Of a stretch of 64,000 bases of DNA, positions 36,612 through 45,973 are shown piece by piece. Source of the DNA: Cyanobium sp. AMD-g (GTDB lineage: Bacteria; Cyanobacteriota; Cyanobacteriia; PCC-6307; Cyanobiaceae); NCBI RefSeq assembly GCF_024346395.1, contig NZ_JAGQCW010000002.1, positions 434,001 to 498,000 of the forward strand, read 5' to 3'. The position numbers were made by a program, and so were the translations under genes. How positions within the stretch are numbered: position 1 is the first letter of the stretch; each line of letters begins with the position of its first letter. The notes beneath the pieces were generated by a model. It saw only the letters and a program-made list of their open reading frames with translations, searched no databases and was not told the origin of the DNA.

Positions 36612-39548
36612 GTGTCTGCCCCCTTCCTGGTCCGGCACCTGGGCCCGGATTCTGAAGATCAGCACAGGATGCTGGCGGAGCTTGGCCTGGTCTCCCTCGA
36701 TCAGCTGGCGGCGGAAGTGGTTCCGGCCGACATCCTGCTGACGGCGGCCGAAGCCGAGATCGGCCTGCCGCTCCCCTGCCCGGAGGCGGAAGCCCTGGCG
36801 GAGCTGGGGGCGATGGCCTCCCGCAACCGGGTGCTGCGCAGCCTGATCGGCCTGGGGTATCACGGCACCGCGACGCCGGCCCTGATCCAACGCCATGTGC
36901 TGGAAAACCCCTGCTGGTACACGGCCTACACCCCCTACCAGGCGGAAATCGCCCAGGGCCGCCTGGAGGCCCTGCTGAATTTCCAGACCCTGGTCAGTGA
37001 GCTGACGGGGTTGCCCATCGCCAATGCCTCGTTGCTGGATGAGGCCACCGCCGCCGCCGAAGCGATGGCCATGGCGTCGGCGGTCAGCCCCCGGCAGGGG
37101 GCCCGCCGTTTCCTGGTCGACCGGGCCGTTTTCCCCCAGACCCTGGCTGTGCTCCAGACCCGGGCCGAACCCCTGGGGATCGAGATCGAGAGGTTCGAGG
37201 CCGAGGCCCTCAGCGCTGGTGGCGATCCGGTGCTGGGCGACGACGTGTTCGGCCTGCTGCTGCAGCTGCCCGGGGTCGGGGGCCGGCTCTGGGATCCCTC
37301 ACCGCTGCTGGCGGCGGCCCGCTCCGGCGCCGTGATCAGCACAGTGGCGGTGGATCCCCTGGCCCAGGCGCTCCTGGCCCCGGTGGGTGAGCTCGGCGCC
37401 GACATCGCCGTCGGCAGCTTGCAGCGCTACGGGGTGCCGATGGGGTTCGGTGGTCCCCACGCGGCTTTCTTCGCCACCCGGGAGGACTTCAAGCGCCAGA
37501 TCCCCGGCCGTTTGGTGGGCCAGTCGAAGGATGCGGAGGGCAACCCGGCGCTGCGGCTGGCCCTCCAGACGCGGGAGCAGCACATCCGTCGCGACAAGGC
37601 CACCAGCAACATCTGCACCGCCCAGGTGCTGCTTGCGGTGATGGCGAGTTTCTATGCCGTGCACCACGGCCCCGAGGGCCTCGAAGCCATCGCCCGTCGC
37701 CTTCTGATGCTGCGCCAGGGGCTGGTGCTGGGGTTGGCGGCCCTGGGGTTGGCGGCCGATCCGGGGGCCGCCTTCGACACCGTGGCCCTGCGCACCACGG
37801 CTGCGAACGCCCTGCGCCAAAAAGCCGTGGCCGCCGGCTTCAACCTGCGCTGCGGGATCCGTGGCGACGACGGTGAGGCCGCCCTGGCGATCAGCCTCGA
37901 TGAACTCTCCACCCCCGAGGAACTGGCCACTCTGCTGGAGGCCCTGGCTGCGGACCCCGCCGCCGCCGCCGCTGCGCGCACGGCCCTCCAGGCCGGCCTG
38001 GTGGCCCTGGAGGACAAGCCCCTGGCGGAGCTTCTCGAGGGCGTACCCAGGCGGGAACGCCCTTGGCTGCGCCAGGAGGTGTTCCACCGCTACCGCAGTG
38101 AGACCGAACTGCTGCGCTACATCCAGCGGCTGGTGAGCAAGGACCTGTCGCTGGTCCACGGCATGATCCCCCTGGGCAGCTGCACCATGAAGCTCAATGC
38201 CGCCGCCGAACTGGCGCCGGTGAGCTGGCCGGCCTTCGCCCAGATCCATCCCTTCGCCCCCGCCGACCAGACCGGGGGCTACGCCGACCTGGCGGCGGAC
38301 CTGGAGGCCTGGCTGGGGGCGATCACCGGTTTTGCGGGGGTGTCCCTGCAGCCGAACGCGGGCTCCCAGGGCGAGTACGCCGGCCTGATGGTGATCCGGG
38401 CCTGGCACCGCAGCCGGGGCGAGGGCCATCGCCAGGTGTGCCTGATCCCCACCAGTGCCCACGGCACCAATCCCGCCAGCGCCGTGATGGCTGGCATGCG
38501 GGTGGTGGCCGTGGCCTGCGACGCCCAGGGCAACATCGACATCGCCGACCTGGAGGCCAAGGCCGCTGCCCACGCCGCCAACCTGGCGGCCGTGATGGTC
38601 ACCTACCCCTCCACCCACGGCGTGTTCGAAACGGGCATCCGCCGCATCTGCCAGGTCGTCCACGACCATGGCGGCCAGGTGTATCTGGATGGGGCCAACC
38701 TCAACGCCCAGGTTGGGCTCTGCAAACCGGGGCTCTACGGCGCTGACGTCTGCCATCTCAACCTCCACAAGACGTTCTGCATCCCCCATGGCGGCGGTGG
38801 TCCCGGGGTGGGTCCGATCGGCGTGGCGGCCCACCTGGTGCCCTTCCTGCCCGCCCATCCCCTGGACGCCGGCGCCGGCAGCCAGGCGATCGGCCCGGTG
38901 TCGGCCGCACCCCTGGGCAGTGCCGGCATCCTGCCGATCAGCTGGATGTACATCCGCATGATGGGGGGGTCGGGCCTGCGCACCGCCAGCCAGGTGGCCC
39001 TGCTGGCGGCCAACGTGATCGCCGAGCGTCTGGAGCCCCATTTCCCTGTGCTCTACCGGGGCCGCGGCGGCCGGGTGGCCCACGAGTGCATCCTCGACCT
39101 GCGGCCCCTCAAGCGCAGCTGCGGCCTGGAGGTGGACGATCTGGCCAAGCGGCTGATGGACTACGGCTTCCATGCCCCCACCGTCAGCTGGCCCGTGGCC
39201 GGCACGGTGATGGTGGAGCCCACCGAAAGCGAATCGCTGGCGGAGATCGACCGCTTCTGCGCGGCCATGGAGGGGATCCGCCGCGAGGCCTGGGCGATCG
39301 AGACCGGCGCCGCCGACCCCCTCGACAACCCGCTCAAGCAGGCGCCCCACACCCTGGCGGCGGTCACCGCCGACGACTGGGATCGGGCCTACAGCCGCAG
39401 CGAGGCGGCCTTCCCCGCCGGGGAGAGTCAGCGGCAGGCGAAGTTCTGGCCGGCCGTCGCCCGCATCGACAACGCCTTCGGCGATCGGAACCTCGTCTGC
39501 ACCTGTCCGAGCGTGGAAGAGGTGGCAATTCCCGAACTGGCCGCCTGA
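36612..39548 (+). CDS. gcvP: Glycine dehydrogenase (decarboxylating), P protein
   Basis: 978 residues. It decarboxylates glycine with PLP and transfers the aminomethyl group to GcvH. The PLP-lysine is in [16 protein letters not shown] and [15 protein letters not shown] is the P-protein signature. It is a fused alpha2-type P protein. I chose the GTG at 36612 ([12 protein letters not shown]) since homologs start here; an upstream in-frame start would overlap gcvH. Confidence 0.96.
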   Translation: MSAPFLVRHLGPDSEDQHRMLAELGLVSLDQLAAEVVPADILLTAAEAEIGLPLPCPEAEALAELGAMASRNRVLRSLIGLGYHGTATPALIQRHVLENPCWYTAYTPYQAEIAQGRLEALLNFQTLVSELTGLPIANASLLDEATAAAEAMAMASAVSPRQGARRFLVDRAVFPQTLAVLQTRAEPLGIEIERFEAEALSAGGDPVLGDDVFGLLLQLPGVGGRLWDPSPLLAAARSGAVISTVAVDPLAQALLAPVGELGADIAVGSLQRYGVPMGFGGPHAAFFATREDFKRQIPGRLVGQSKDAEGNPALRLALQTREQHIRRDKATSNICTAQVLLAVMASFYAVHHGPEGLEAIARRLLMLRQGLVLGLAALGLAADPGAAFDTVALRTTAANALRQKAVAAGFNLRCGIRGDDGEAALAISLDELSTPEELATLLEALAADPAAAAAARTALQAGLVALEDKPLAELLEGVPRRERPWLRQEVFHRYRSETELLRYIQRLVSKDLSLVHGMIPLGSCTMKLNAAAELAPVSWPAFAQIHPFAPADQTGGYADLAADLEAWLGAITGFAGVSLQPNAGSQGEYAGLMVIRAWHRSRGEGHRQVCLIPTSAHGTNPASAVMAGMRVVAVACDAQGNIDIADLEAKAAAHAANLAAVMVTYPSTHGVFETGIRRICQVVHDHGGQVYLDGANLNAQVGLCKPGLYGADVCHLNLHKTFCIPHGGGGPGVGPIGVAAHLVPFLPAHPLDAGAGSQAIGPVSAAPLGSAGILPISWMYIRMMGGSGLRTASQVALLAANVIAERLEPHFPVLYRGRGGRVAHECILDLRPLKRSCGLEVDDLAKRLMDYGFHAPTVSWPVAGTVMVEPTESESLAEIDRFCAAMEGIRREAWAIETGAADPLDNPLKQAPHTLAAVTADDWDRAYSRSEAAFPAGESQRQAKFWPAVARIDNAFGDRNLVCTCPSVEEVAIPELAA

Positions 39549-39643
39549 GTGTTCCGCCGGTACCTTTTCCCCCCGCCATGGCGCATCATTGCTGTGCCAT
39601 CCCTTCGCGGCGATGGCAAAAGCCTTTCATTTTCATGGGGTTC

Positions 39644-39868
39644 ATGAACGGCAACGACAACTCAGGTGGTGAGCCGGGCCCGGGCGCCCTTGTGCCCGGT
39701 CTGCCGGAGGCCAGCCAACGGGTGGATGGCACCAACGTGGTGCGGGTGCCCTTCGGGGTGCGCCGGGCCCGCCGCAGCCGCCCCGAGCGGCCCGACCACT
39801 GGGCCACCCTGGTGCTGCCCTTCCAGGCGGGCGGCGGCGGCTCGCCCACGCCGCCCCACGCGGCCTAG
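39644..39868 (+). CDS. Small conserved hypothetical protein
   Basis: 74 residues, soluble. A disordered N-terminus leads to VVRVPFGVRRARRSRPERP and DHWATLVLPFQ, a pattern I recall from picocyanobacterial hypotheticals. No function known. ATG at 39644 chosen; ATG at 39635 is possible. It lies 95 bases after gcvP and is convergent with flv1. Confidence 0.6.
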   Translation: MNGNDNSGGEPGPGALVPGLPEASQRVDGTNVVRVPFGVRRARRSRPERPDHWATLVLPFQAGGGGSPTPPHAA

Positions 39869-39877
39869 GCCGCCAGC

Positions 39878-41695
39878 TCAGTAGCTGGCGCCGCTGCGGC
39901 GTTGGTGCACGGCCGTCGTGGCGGCCGGATCCAGCAGGTCGCCGCTGAGGGCCTCGGCGTAGAGCAGCCAGTGGTCGCCGCATTCCATCCGCTGGTTCAC
40001 CCGGGCCTCCAGCCAGGCCAGGGCCTCCGGCAGCAGCGGTTGTCCGCTGGGGCTGGTCTCCAGCTCCAGGCCCGCCAGACGATCAGCCCCCGGGGGGAAG
40101 GGTTGAAGGAACCGCTTCATCGGGCCGCTTTCGCGCCCGGACGCCAGCACGTTGAGGGAGAAGGCGTCCCCCACGTGCAGCAGGCTCTCGATCGCCCGGT
40201 CCTTGGCCACGGCCACGGTGAAGCCTGGGGGACTGAAGCTGGCCTGGCTGACCCAGCTGGCCACCATCGCTCCACCGATGGCCTCAGGCCCATCCCCTTT
40301 GCGGGCCAGCACCACGCACAGCGCACCCACCACCCGGCCGAGGGCCTGGATCGCCGGGTTGGTGCGGCTCTCGCTCAGGCCTCCGCCGGTGCTGCGCCGC
40401 TGGGCCTGGCGATGCTGCTGGCGCAGGCGCCGGCCCAGGGCGGTGCCGGTTTCCTCCAGGGTCCGCAGGGTGGCCAGATCCGGGCTGAACTTCACCCGGA
40501 TCGGCTCGAAGGCGAACTGGAAGCCGCCGTCACGGAGCTTGGCTTCGAGCAGGTCGATGGCCTCGCCGCTCCAGCCGAAGCTGCCGAACACCCCCACCGG
40601 CTTGGCCCGGTCGCCTTCGGCCAGCACGGTGCCGAGGGCTGAGACGATCGGTGTCGGCGCATGACCCCCGAGGGTGGGGGAGCCGATCAGCAGGGCGTCG
40701 CAGGAGTGGATCGCCTCCAGCAACTGCTCGGCGGGGGCGAATTCACAGTTGATGCTCTCCACCCGCACGCCGCTGCGCGCCACCCCCTGGGAGAGGGCGT
40801 CGGCGATGGCGGCGGTGTTGCCATAGGCGCTCGCGTACAGCAGGGCCACCGACAGGCTGGCCTTCTCCTGACTCTCGCCCCAGCGGCGGTAGTCGGCCAG
40901 CAGGCTGCGCCAGCTCTGGGCGATGGCCGGGCCATGGCCCGGTGCGATCGTGCGGATCGGCAGTTCGTCGAGCCGGTCGACCACCGTCTCCACCTGGCGG
41001 GCCATCGGCGCCATCAGGCAGTCGTAGTAGTAGCGGCGGTCCTCCTCGGTGCTGGTGCGGTTCGCCTCGGCGAAGTCCTCGGTGCAGAGGTGGGCGGCGA
41101 AGAATTTGCCGCTCATCAGCAGCCCGGTGGTGGCCTCGAAGGCGATCAGGCCGCCGGGCCAGCGGGGGGTGGGGGCGGGGAGCAGGGTGAGGACATGGCC
41201 ATCGGCGAGGGTGCGGCTGGTCTCCTGCTTCACCACCTCGATCGTCGGCAGGGGCACGACGTCGGCGGGCGCGGCGGCCTCACCCCCCGGGCCGGGCCGC
41301 TGCTGCTCCCAGAGTTCGGCGAGCACCTGGGCCCCGGGATTGGAGGCCACCAGCACCGTGGCCGGCCAGTCCGTCGCCAGCTGCTTCAGCAGGGCGACCC
41401 GGTTGGGGTTGACGTGGCCCACCACCACCTTGAGGGGCGCGTCGGCCGGCACCAGCAGGGCCAGCTGCTCCAGGAAGGGGGCGGCGAAGGAGGCCCCCGG
41501 CGGATGCACCAGCACCGGGGCGCCACCGGAGGCGTCCTGCTGAAAGAGGAAGCTGTTGGCCGTGGTGCCCCGCTCGAGGCCGTACTCGACTTCGAAACGC
41601 AGCCGCCGGGGGCTGAGGCCGCGAAGGCAGAGCAGGCCGGGTTCGACCGGCAGGGTGATGACGCGCCGGTCGGACGCGGATGGGGAGGTGGTCAT
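39878..41695 (-). CDS. flv1: Flavodiiron protein Flv1-type (degenerate iron site)
   Basis: 605 residues: metallo-beta-lactamase-like domain, flavodoxin domain (LLYASAYGNTAAIADALSQG) and C-terminal flavin reductase domain (MVASWVSQASFSPPGFTVAVAKDRAI). The first iron-ligand box reads HVNPNR where Flv3 has HTEPDH, and later ligands are also replaced (TPRWP for LHWP, SGKFF for CDAF). This loss is typical of Flv1, which functions with Flv3 in Mehler-like oxygen photoreduction downstream of photosystem I. Its ATG overlaps the flv3 stop by one base (TGATG). Confidence 0.9.
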   Translation of the reverse strand: MTTSPSASDRRVITLPVEPGLLCLRGLSPRRLRFEVEYGLERGTTANSFLFQQDASGGAPVLVHPPGASFAAPFLEQLALLVPADAPLKVVVGHVNPNRVALLKQLATDWPATVLVASNPGAQVLAELWEQQRPGPGGEAAAPADVVPLPTIEVVKQETSRTLADGHVLTLLPAPTPRWPGGLIAFEATTGLLMSGKFFAAHLCTEDFAEANRTSTEEDRRYYYDCLMAPMARQVETVVDRLDELPIRTIAPGHGPAIAQSWRSLLADYRRWGESQEKASLSVALLYASAYGNTAAIADALSQGVARSGVRVESINCEFAPAEQLLEAIHSCDALLIGSPTLGGHAPTPIVSALGTVLAEGDRAKPVGVFGSFGWSGEAIDLLEAKLRDGGFQFAFEPIRVKFSPDLATLRTLEETGTALGRRLRQQHRQAQRRSTGGGLSESRTNPAIQALGRVVGALCVVLARKGDGPEAIGGAMVASWVSQASFSPPGFTVAVAKDRAIESLLHVGDAFSLNVLASGRESGPMKRFLQPFPPGADRLAGLELETSPSGQPLLPEALAWLEARVNQRMECGDHWLLYAEALSGDLLDPAATTAVHQRRSGASY

Positions 41696-43470
41696 CAGTA
41701 GTGGTTGCCCACCTTGCGGTGATGCACGGCCGTGGCGGCGGTGGTGTCGGCCACATTGCCCTCTTCCACCACCGCGTAGATGATCCAGTGGTCAGGGCCT
41801 TCCATGCGCTGGGTCACCCGGCAGCCCAGGTAGGCCAGGGCATCCCCCAGCACAGGGCCGCCGGCGGCCACGCCCTCGAGGATGGACACCCCGGCGAAGC
41901 GGTCGGCGCCCGGTGGGAACCGGCGCAGGAAATGGCGCAGCAGCGGCTGGTGGTTGTCCTCCCGCAGCACGTTGAGCACGAAGCGATCGTCCACCTGCAT
42001 CAGGGCTTCGATGGCCCGGTCCTTGGCGACGGCCACCGTGAGCCCCGGCGGATCGAAACTCGCCTGGCTCACCCAGCTGGCCACCATGGCGCCGCTGCGG
42101 CTGCCGGCCTCGTCGTCCTGCCGGGCCGTGACGATGTACAGGCCGCCGCTGAGGCGGCCGAGGGCCTTGTCCAGGTCGCCGTCGATGGCCTTCATCGCGG
42201 CAATGGTCTTCTCCTTGGTGAGCAGCTGGCCCAGGTCGGTGCCGGCCTCCTCGCAGCGCTGGTAGTCGGCGCCGCCGGGCACCTGGCGGATGCGCAGGGG
42301 CTCGAACGCCCACTTCTGCCCCAGGTTGCGCAGCTGGCTGGCCAGGGTGTCGATCGGTTCGTCGTTGCCGCCGAAGGCGTCGTAGCAGCCCACCCACTGC
42401 TTGGGATGGAGGGCCGCCAGCAGGGTGCCGATGGCCGTCTGCAGGTCGGGATCGGGGGAGGCGGGCCAGGTGGGCACCACCACGGCGCTGGCCTCACCGA
42501 TCAGGGAGGCCAGTTCCTGGGGATCGGTGCCGCGCAGGTCGACCAGCTGCACCTGGCCGGAGGCCTTGCCCACGCCCCGGGCGATGGCCTGGCTGAGCCG
42601 GTCGCAGAAGCCGTACTGGCTGAGATAGCAGACGGCCGCATAGGCCTCGCCGGCGCTGCGCTGGCCGCTCCAGTCGCGGTAGTCGCCCACCCAGAGGGGC
42701 AGGTGCTCCCGCAGCAGGGGCCCGTGGCCCACGGCGATCGTGTTGATCTCCGGCAGCCCCTCCATGCGCTTGAGCGCCTGCAGCACGCTGCGGGCGTTGG
42801 GCGCCATCAGGCAGTCGTAGTAGAAGCGGAAATCCGGGGCGATCGCCCCCGGATCGACATCGAACAGGTCGTCGGAGCAGTAGTGGAGGCCGAAGGCGTC
42901 GCAGGTGTAAAGGATGCCGGTGCCGTGGTCGAACGAGAAGATCGTGTCGGGCCAGTGCAGGTTGGGGGCACTGAGGAAGCTGAAGCGATGCCCCAAACCG
43001 CTCTCGGGATTCACGCCCAGGTCGAGCTCGTCGCCGCTCTTGACCGCCCGGCTGCGGAAGGGCCGGTGCACCTGGTCCTGGAGGAACTGGATCGCCACCT
43101 TGGAGCCGACGATCTCGATGTCCGGATGGCGGTCGATCAGATCCCCGATCAGGCCGGAATGGTCCGGTTCGGTGTGGGAGACGATCAGGTGATCGATCGC
43201 CGTAGGGTCGATCAGACCTTCCAGCAGGGGGATCCAGGTGTCGCGGAACTTGGCGTGGCTGGTGTCGACCAGGGCCGTGCGCTCGCCGCGCACCAGGAAG
43301 GCGTTGTAGGTGGTGCCGTTGCGCAGGCCGAATTCGATGTCGAAACGGCTGCGGTCCCAGTCGAGGGAGCGGATCGCGGTGGTGTCAGCCGCGATTGGTT
43401 CGCACTGAAGGCTGAGGCGACCGGCCGCGGCCGCCATCGAGGCCGGGGCGGTGGCGGTGCTGCTGCTCAT
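41695..43470 (-). CDS. flv3: Flavodiiron protein Flv3-type (intact iron site)
   Basis: 591 residues with the same three domains as Flv1 but a complete diiron site: SHTEPDHSG, LHWPDTIF and the CDAFGLHYC region. It uses electrons from photosystem I to reduce oxygen to water without releasing reactive oxygen, protecting cells under changing light. The start at 43470 has AAGGAG (43480-43485 on the minus strand) at good distance, so an upstream in-frame start at 43569 is rejected. Confidence 0.93.
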   Translation of the reverse strand: MSSSTATAPASMAAAAGRLSLQCEPIAADTTAIRSLDWDRSRFDIEFGLRNGTTYNAFLVRGERTALVDTSHAKFRDTWIPLLEGLIDPTAIDHLIVSHTEPDHSGLIGDLIDRHPDIEIVGSKVAIQFLQDQVHRPFRSRAVKSGDELDLGVNPESGLGHRFSFLSAPNLHWPDTIFSFDHGTGILYTCDAFGLHYCSDDLFDVDPGAIAPDFRFYYDCLMAPNARSVLQALKRMEGLPEINTIAVGHGPLLREHLPLWVGDYRDWSGQRSAGEAYAAVCYLSQYGFCDRLSQAIARGVGKASGQVQLVDLRGTDPQELASLIGEASAVVVPTWPASPDPDLQTAIGTLLAALHPKQWVGCYDAFGGNDEPIDTLASQLRNLGQKWAFEPLRIRQVPGGADYQRCEEAGTDLGQLLTKEKTIAAMKAIDGDLDKALGRLSGGLYIVTARQDDEAGSRSGAMVASWVSQASFDPPGLTVAVAKDRAIEALMQVDDRFVLNVLREDNHQPLLRHFLRRFPPGADRFAGVSILEGVAAGGPVLGDALAYLGCRVTQRMEGPDHWIIYAVVEEGNVADTTAATAVHHRKVGNHY

Positions 43471-43568
43471 GGTGTCAGACTCCTTCCGCAGGCTTACGAC
43501 TGTAGGCAGGGTGATGTCCCTTTCGGTCTGCCGGACAACCTCGCAAGAACCTTGCGGGACGGTGGACA

Positions 43569-43967
43569 ATGAGCTGGAACATTCCGAAGACGAGCCGATT
43601 GGTGGTCACTGACGACTTGGAGCGGTTTCAGAACGCGTTCCGCCGCCTGGAAGAGCGTCTTCTGGAAGCCTCGCGGTCGGACCGTTTCAAGCCGCCAACG
43701 GGACTGGCCACGGCCCGCCTTCACCAGGAGTCGATCAATGCCTCCGAGGGGGTCCTCGGTGAGGTCCTCGACATGAGTGCGGATGGGATGAAAATTGCCA
43801 TCGAGGCCAGTCATGAACTCGCCGTTGGCCAGCACTGCAGTGTTGTGGTGGGTGACGGGGAGGGAGAGACCTACGACCTGAGAGGCACCGTGCGCTGGAT
43901 CGAAGCCACCAGCTACATCTCTGTGATCGGTCTCTCCCTTGATTCCGCCCACCGCATCGAGGCCTGA
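43569..43967 (+). CDS. PilZ-domain protein
   Basis: 132 residues. The PilZ core carries the DxSxxG signature in VLDMSADGMKIAIEAS and a conserved VRWIE strand. The upstream arginine motif is RSDR, so not the full RxxxR, and c-di-GMP binding is uncertain. It is divergent from flv3 with a 98-base gap and convergent with hsp20, 5 bases apart. It may be a small c-di-GMP effector. Confidence 0.75.
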   Translation: MSWNIPKTSRLVVTDDLERFQNAFRRLEERLLEASRSDRFKPPTGLATARLHQESINASEGVLGEVLDMSADGMKIAIEASHELAVGQHCSVVVGDGEGETYDLRGTVRWIEATSYISVIGLSLDSAHRIEA

Positions 43968-43972
43968 TGCCC

Positions 43973-44392
43973 TCAGTCGGCCAGCTTCACACTGACGGAG
44001 GTCAGTGACTGTGCTTTCGGTGCCGTCACGGTGAGCAGGCCATCGCGATAGTGGGCTTCGAGGGCGTCCCGTTGAATGCCGCCAGGGAAGCGGAAGCTGC
44101 GGCTCCAGGTGCCGTAGCGGAATTCGCTCAGCAGCGGTGCGCGGCGGCTGCCTGCGGTTTCGGTGTTGCTGTCCTCCACCGGCTGGGGGGCACGTCGCTC
44201 CGCAGTGATGATCAAGGAACGGTCCGTGGCCTTCACATCAATGGAGGAGCGGTCGACGCCGGGGAGTTCCAGAGCGATCGTGTACATCGCTTCGGATTCA
44301 TGAATCTCGGCGGCAGGAACCCGTTCGGCTGTCTGCAGCTGTTGCTCCAGCCGGTCGAAAAGATCGAAAGGGGAAGAATGCAGGGTGCGCAT
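43973..44392 (-). CDS. Hsp20/alpha-crystallin small heat-shock protein
   Basis: 139 residues. The alpha-crystallin domain runs from about 30 to 130 (MYTIALELPGVDRSSIDVKA, EFRYGTWSRSFRFPGGI, YRDGLLTVTAPKA). It is an ATP-independent chaperone that holds unfolding proteins. ATG at 44392 chosen over a TTG at 44407. A 173-base upstream region has no CIRCE element. Confidence 0.9.
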   Translation of the reverse strand: MRTLHSSPFDLFDRLEQQLQTAERVPAAEIHESEAMYTIALELPGVDRSSIDVKATDRSLIITAERRAPQPVEDSNTETAGSRRAPLLSEFRYGTWSRSFRFPGGIQRDALEAHYRDGLLTVTAPKAQSLTSVSVKLAD

Positions 44393-44480
44393 GGTTGTGG
44401 TTTCCAATACGAGTCACGGGAATGGTCGGGTGAGGAACCACCCGCCGCATCAATGTGCCCACCTTGCCCTCAGGCTTCGA

Positions 44481-44514
44481 GGGGGAGAACCGACGCTCCG
44501 GGTTCGGTCCCCCC
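44481..44514 (-). terminator. Candidate hairpin between MEKHLA gene and hsp20
   Basis: GGGGGA and GAACC on one arm can pair with GGTTC and TCCCCC on the other, with a two-base bulge and an eight-base loop. It lies downstream of the MEKHLA gene and upstream of hsp20 on the minus strand. There is no clear U-tract, so it may be attenuation or chance in GC-rich DNA. Confidence 0.25.
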
Positions 44515-44565
44515 AACCGGGTTCGGCCTCTTCGCCAGCGGGGGTGGAGAACCGGAGCGGTGCGG

Positions 44566-45051
44566 CTACAGCCACCACCAGGTGGCGAAGGCAGCCGCCT
44601 GGCCGCAAGGCTGGCCGCCGCCATCCCGCAGGGTCCACAGCCGTGCCTTTTCAAGGCGGAACCGGCGGCCTCCGCTGTCGATGCGGACGCCGGCGTAGCC
44701 AGTGAGGGTCTGACGGCGTCGCGCCTGTTCCAGGGCGAGGGCCCGGCTGTGGCGTTCGGCCGGCTCGGCCGTGAGCCGGGACGGCAAGCCCACCATGGCG
44801 TTCCAGGGGCGGCGCCACAGCTGCAACGCGGCGCGGTTGGCATAGATCAGCTGCGGATCGGCGCCGCCGTCATGGGCCAGGACGACCGTGGCGGCCACGA
44901 ACAGTTCCTGGGCCGCCTGCAGCGGTGATCGGCCGTTCTCCACCCCGGCCATGAGCGGCCGATCGAAGGCCTGCCGGTGACCAGCCAGGAGGCGCCCGGC
45001 GGTGGTGATGGCGGCCTCGCTCAGCCAGGGGGGCGGCTCAGGCCTCGGCAT
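44566..45051 (-). CDS. MEKHLA domain protein
   Basis: 161 residues. PQLIYANRAALQLWRRPWNAMVGLPSRLTAEP is the MEKHLA/PAS-like signature with YANRAALQLW, and the C-terminus has beta-strands ending in QAAAFATWWWL. MEKHLA domains are PAS-related and known from plant HD-ZIP III proteins and bacterial stand-alone proteins; the ligand and role are unknown. The start at 45051 overlaps the SWIM gene stop (45038) by 14 bases. Confidence 0.8.
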   Translation of the reverse strand: MPRPEPPPWLSEAAITTAGRLLAGHRQAFDRPLMAGVENGRSPLQAAQELFVAATVVLAHDGGADPQLIYANRAALQLWRRPWNAMVGLPSRLTAEPAERHSRALALEQARRRQTLTGYAGVRIDSGGRRFRLEKARLWTLRDGGGQPCGQAAAFATWWWL

Positions 45052-45904
45052 CCGCCCCAGTGGCCATCGCCCGGGCCATGGCCTGCTGAGCCATCCCGGT
45101 CCCGTGGGCCTTGAGCGTGTCCAGAAAGAGCTGGTTGGCCTCCGGGAAGCGGGGCTCTTCGGCCAGGGGCAGGGGGCCGGCCCCATCAAGGCCCGATTCC
45201 CCTTCCATGGCCGGCGTGATCACCACAAGATCGGGATCAAGGGGGGCGTCGTAGCGCCACCAACGGGCCGGATCGGCAATGGCGGGATGGGTCGGATGGG
45301 GCGCATGCTCCACGGGCGCCACCACCCCTTCCCGGCGGCGCTTGGCCAGATCGCCCAGCAACTGGCTGCGGGTGCGGCCCCGCAGTTGGAAGAGCACGAA
45401 GGGGTCCTCGCTGAAGCGATCCCCCATCAGGTAGTAGACGGCGCTGATGTGCTTGCAGGGATTCGCCTTGTCGGGGCAGCTGCACTCGCTGCGCACCTCC
45501 TGGAGCTTGAAGGGGAACAGCCGCTTGCCACTGGCGGCGAAGGCCCGCTCGATGTCGGCCGGCATGATCCCCGCCAGCAGCTGGGCCGACCAGCGGGCTT
45601 TCTGGCTCAGGGCTTCCAGCACATAGCCCCAGTCCTCGTCGTTGAGCACATCGAGCCAGAGCTTCACCTTGTAAGGGTCTGGATCGGTGCCCTGCACCCG
45701 GGCATGGACCCGGCGTCCCTCGAAGCGGATCGAGACGACATTGCCCTCCCGGGCGTAGGTCCAGGCGCGCTCCAGGCGTTTCTTGAACCGGTAGGAGTGG
45801 ATCAGCTCCATCCACTGCTCCACCCACCAGGGCTGCTGCCCCAGACCCTGCTGGCCCAGCTGGGTGGTGATGGCGCCATTGGCGCCGGGGAAGGAGCTGG
45901 TCAT
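45038..45904 (-). CDS. SWIM zinc-finger protein
   Basis: 288 residues. The SWIM zinc finger CxCxnCxH is in CSCPDKANPCKHISAVYYLM (about residues 140-160). The N-terminal half (WWVEQWMELIHSYRFKKRLE and GRRVHARVQG) is typical of the SWIM proteins found beside SNF2 helicases. Here the SNF2 gene lies 1.2 kb further on, on the same strand, with a desaturase in between on the other strand. The pair may act on DNA or chromatin, but the role is not established. Confidence 0.85.
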   Translation of the reverse strand: MTSSFPGANGAITTQLGQQGLGQQPWWVEQWMELIHSYRFKKRLERAWTYAREGNVVSIRFEGRRVHARVQGTDPDPYKVKLWLDVLNDEDWGYVLEALSQKARWSAQLLAGIMPADIERAFAASGKRLFPFKLQEVRSECSCPDKANPCKHISAVYYLMGDRFSEDPFVLFQLRGRTRSQLLGDLAKRRREGVVAPVEHAPHPTHPAIADPARWWRYDAPLDPDLVVITPAMEGESGLDGAGPLPLAEEPRFPEANQLFLDTLKAHGTGMAQQAMARAMATGADAEA

Positions 45905-45952
45905 ACCGCCGGCCTCAGGCCCCCATCCTGACGCCTACCGGACCCACTGGCC

Positions 45953-45958
45953 TAGGTT
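45953..45958 (+). promoter_or_regulatory. TAGGTT -10-like hexamer ahead of the DesD-like gene
   Basis: TAGGTT lies 15 bases before the start at 45974, in the divergent 69-base gap. It is the same TAGGNT hexamer as at 22416, 32953 and 36581. Confidence 0.3.
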
Positions 45959-45973
45959 GTCCCGACGCAGGGC

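Noticed and set aside
44393-44565. CIRCE (HrcA) element before hsp20
   Set aside because: No TTAGCACTC-N9-GAGTGCTAA-like repeat seen; only a GC-rich hairpin.
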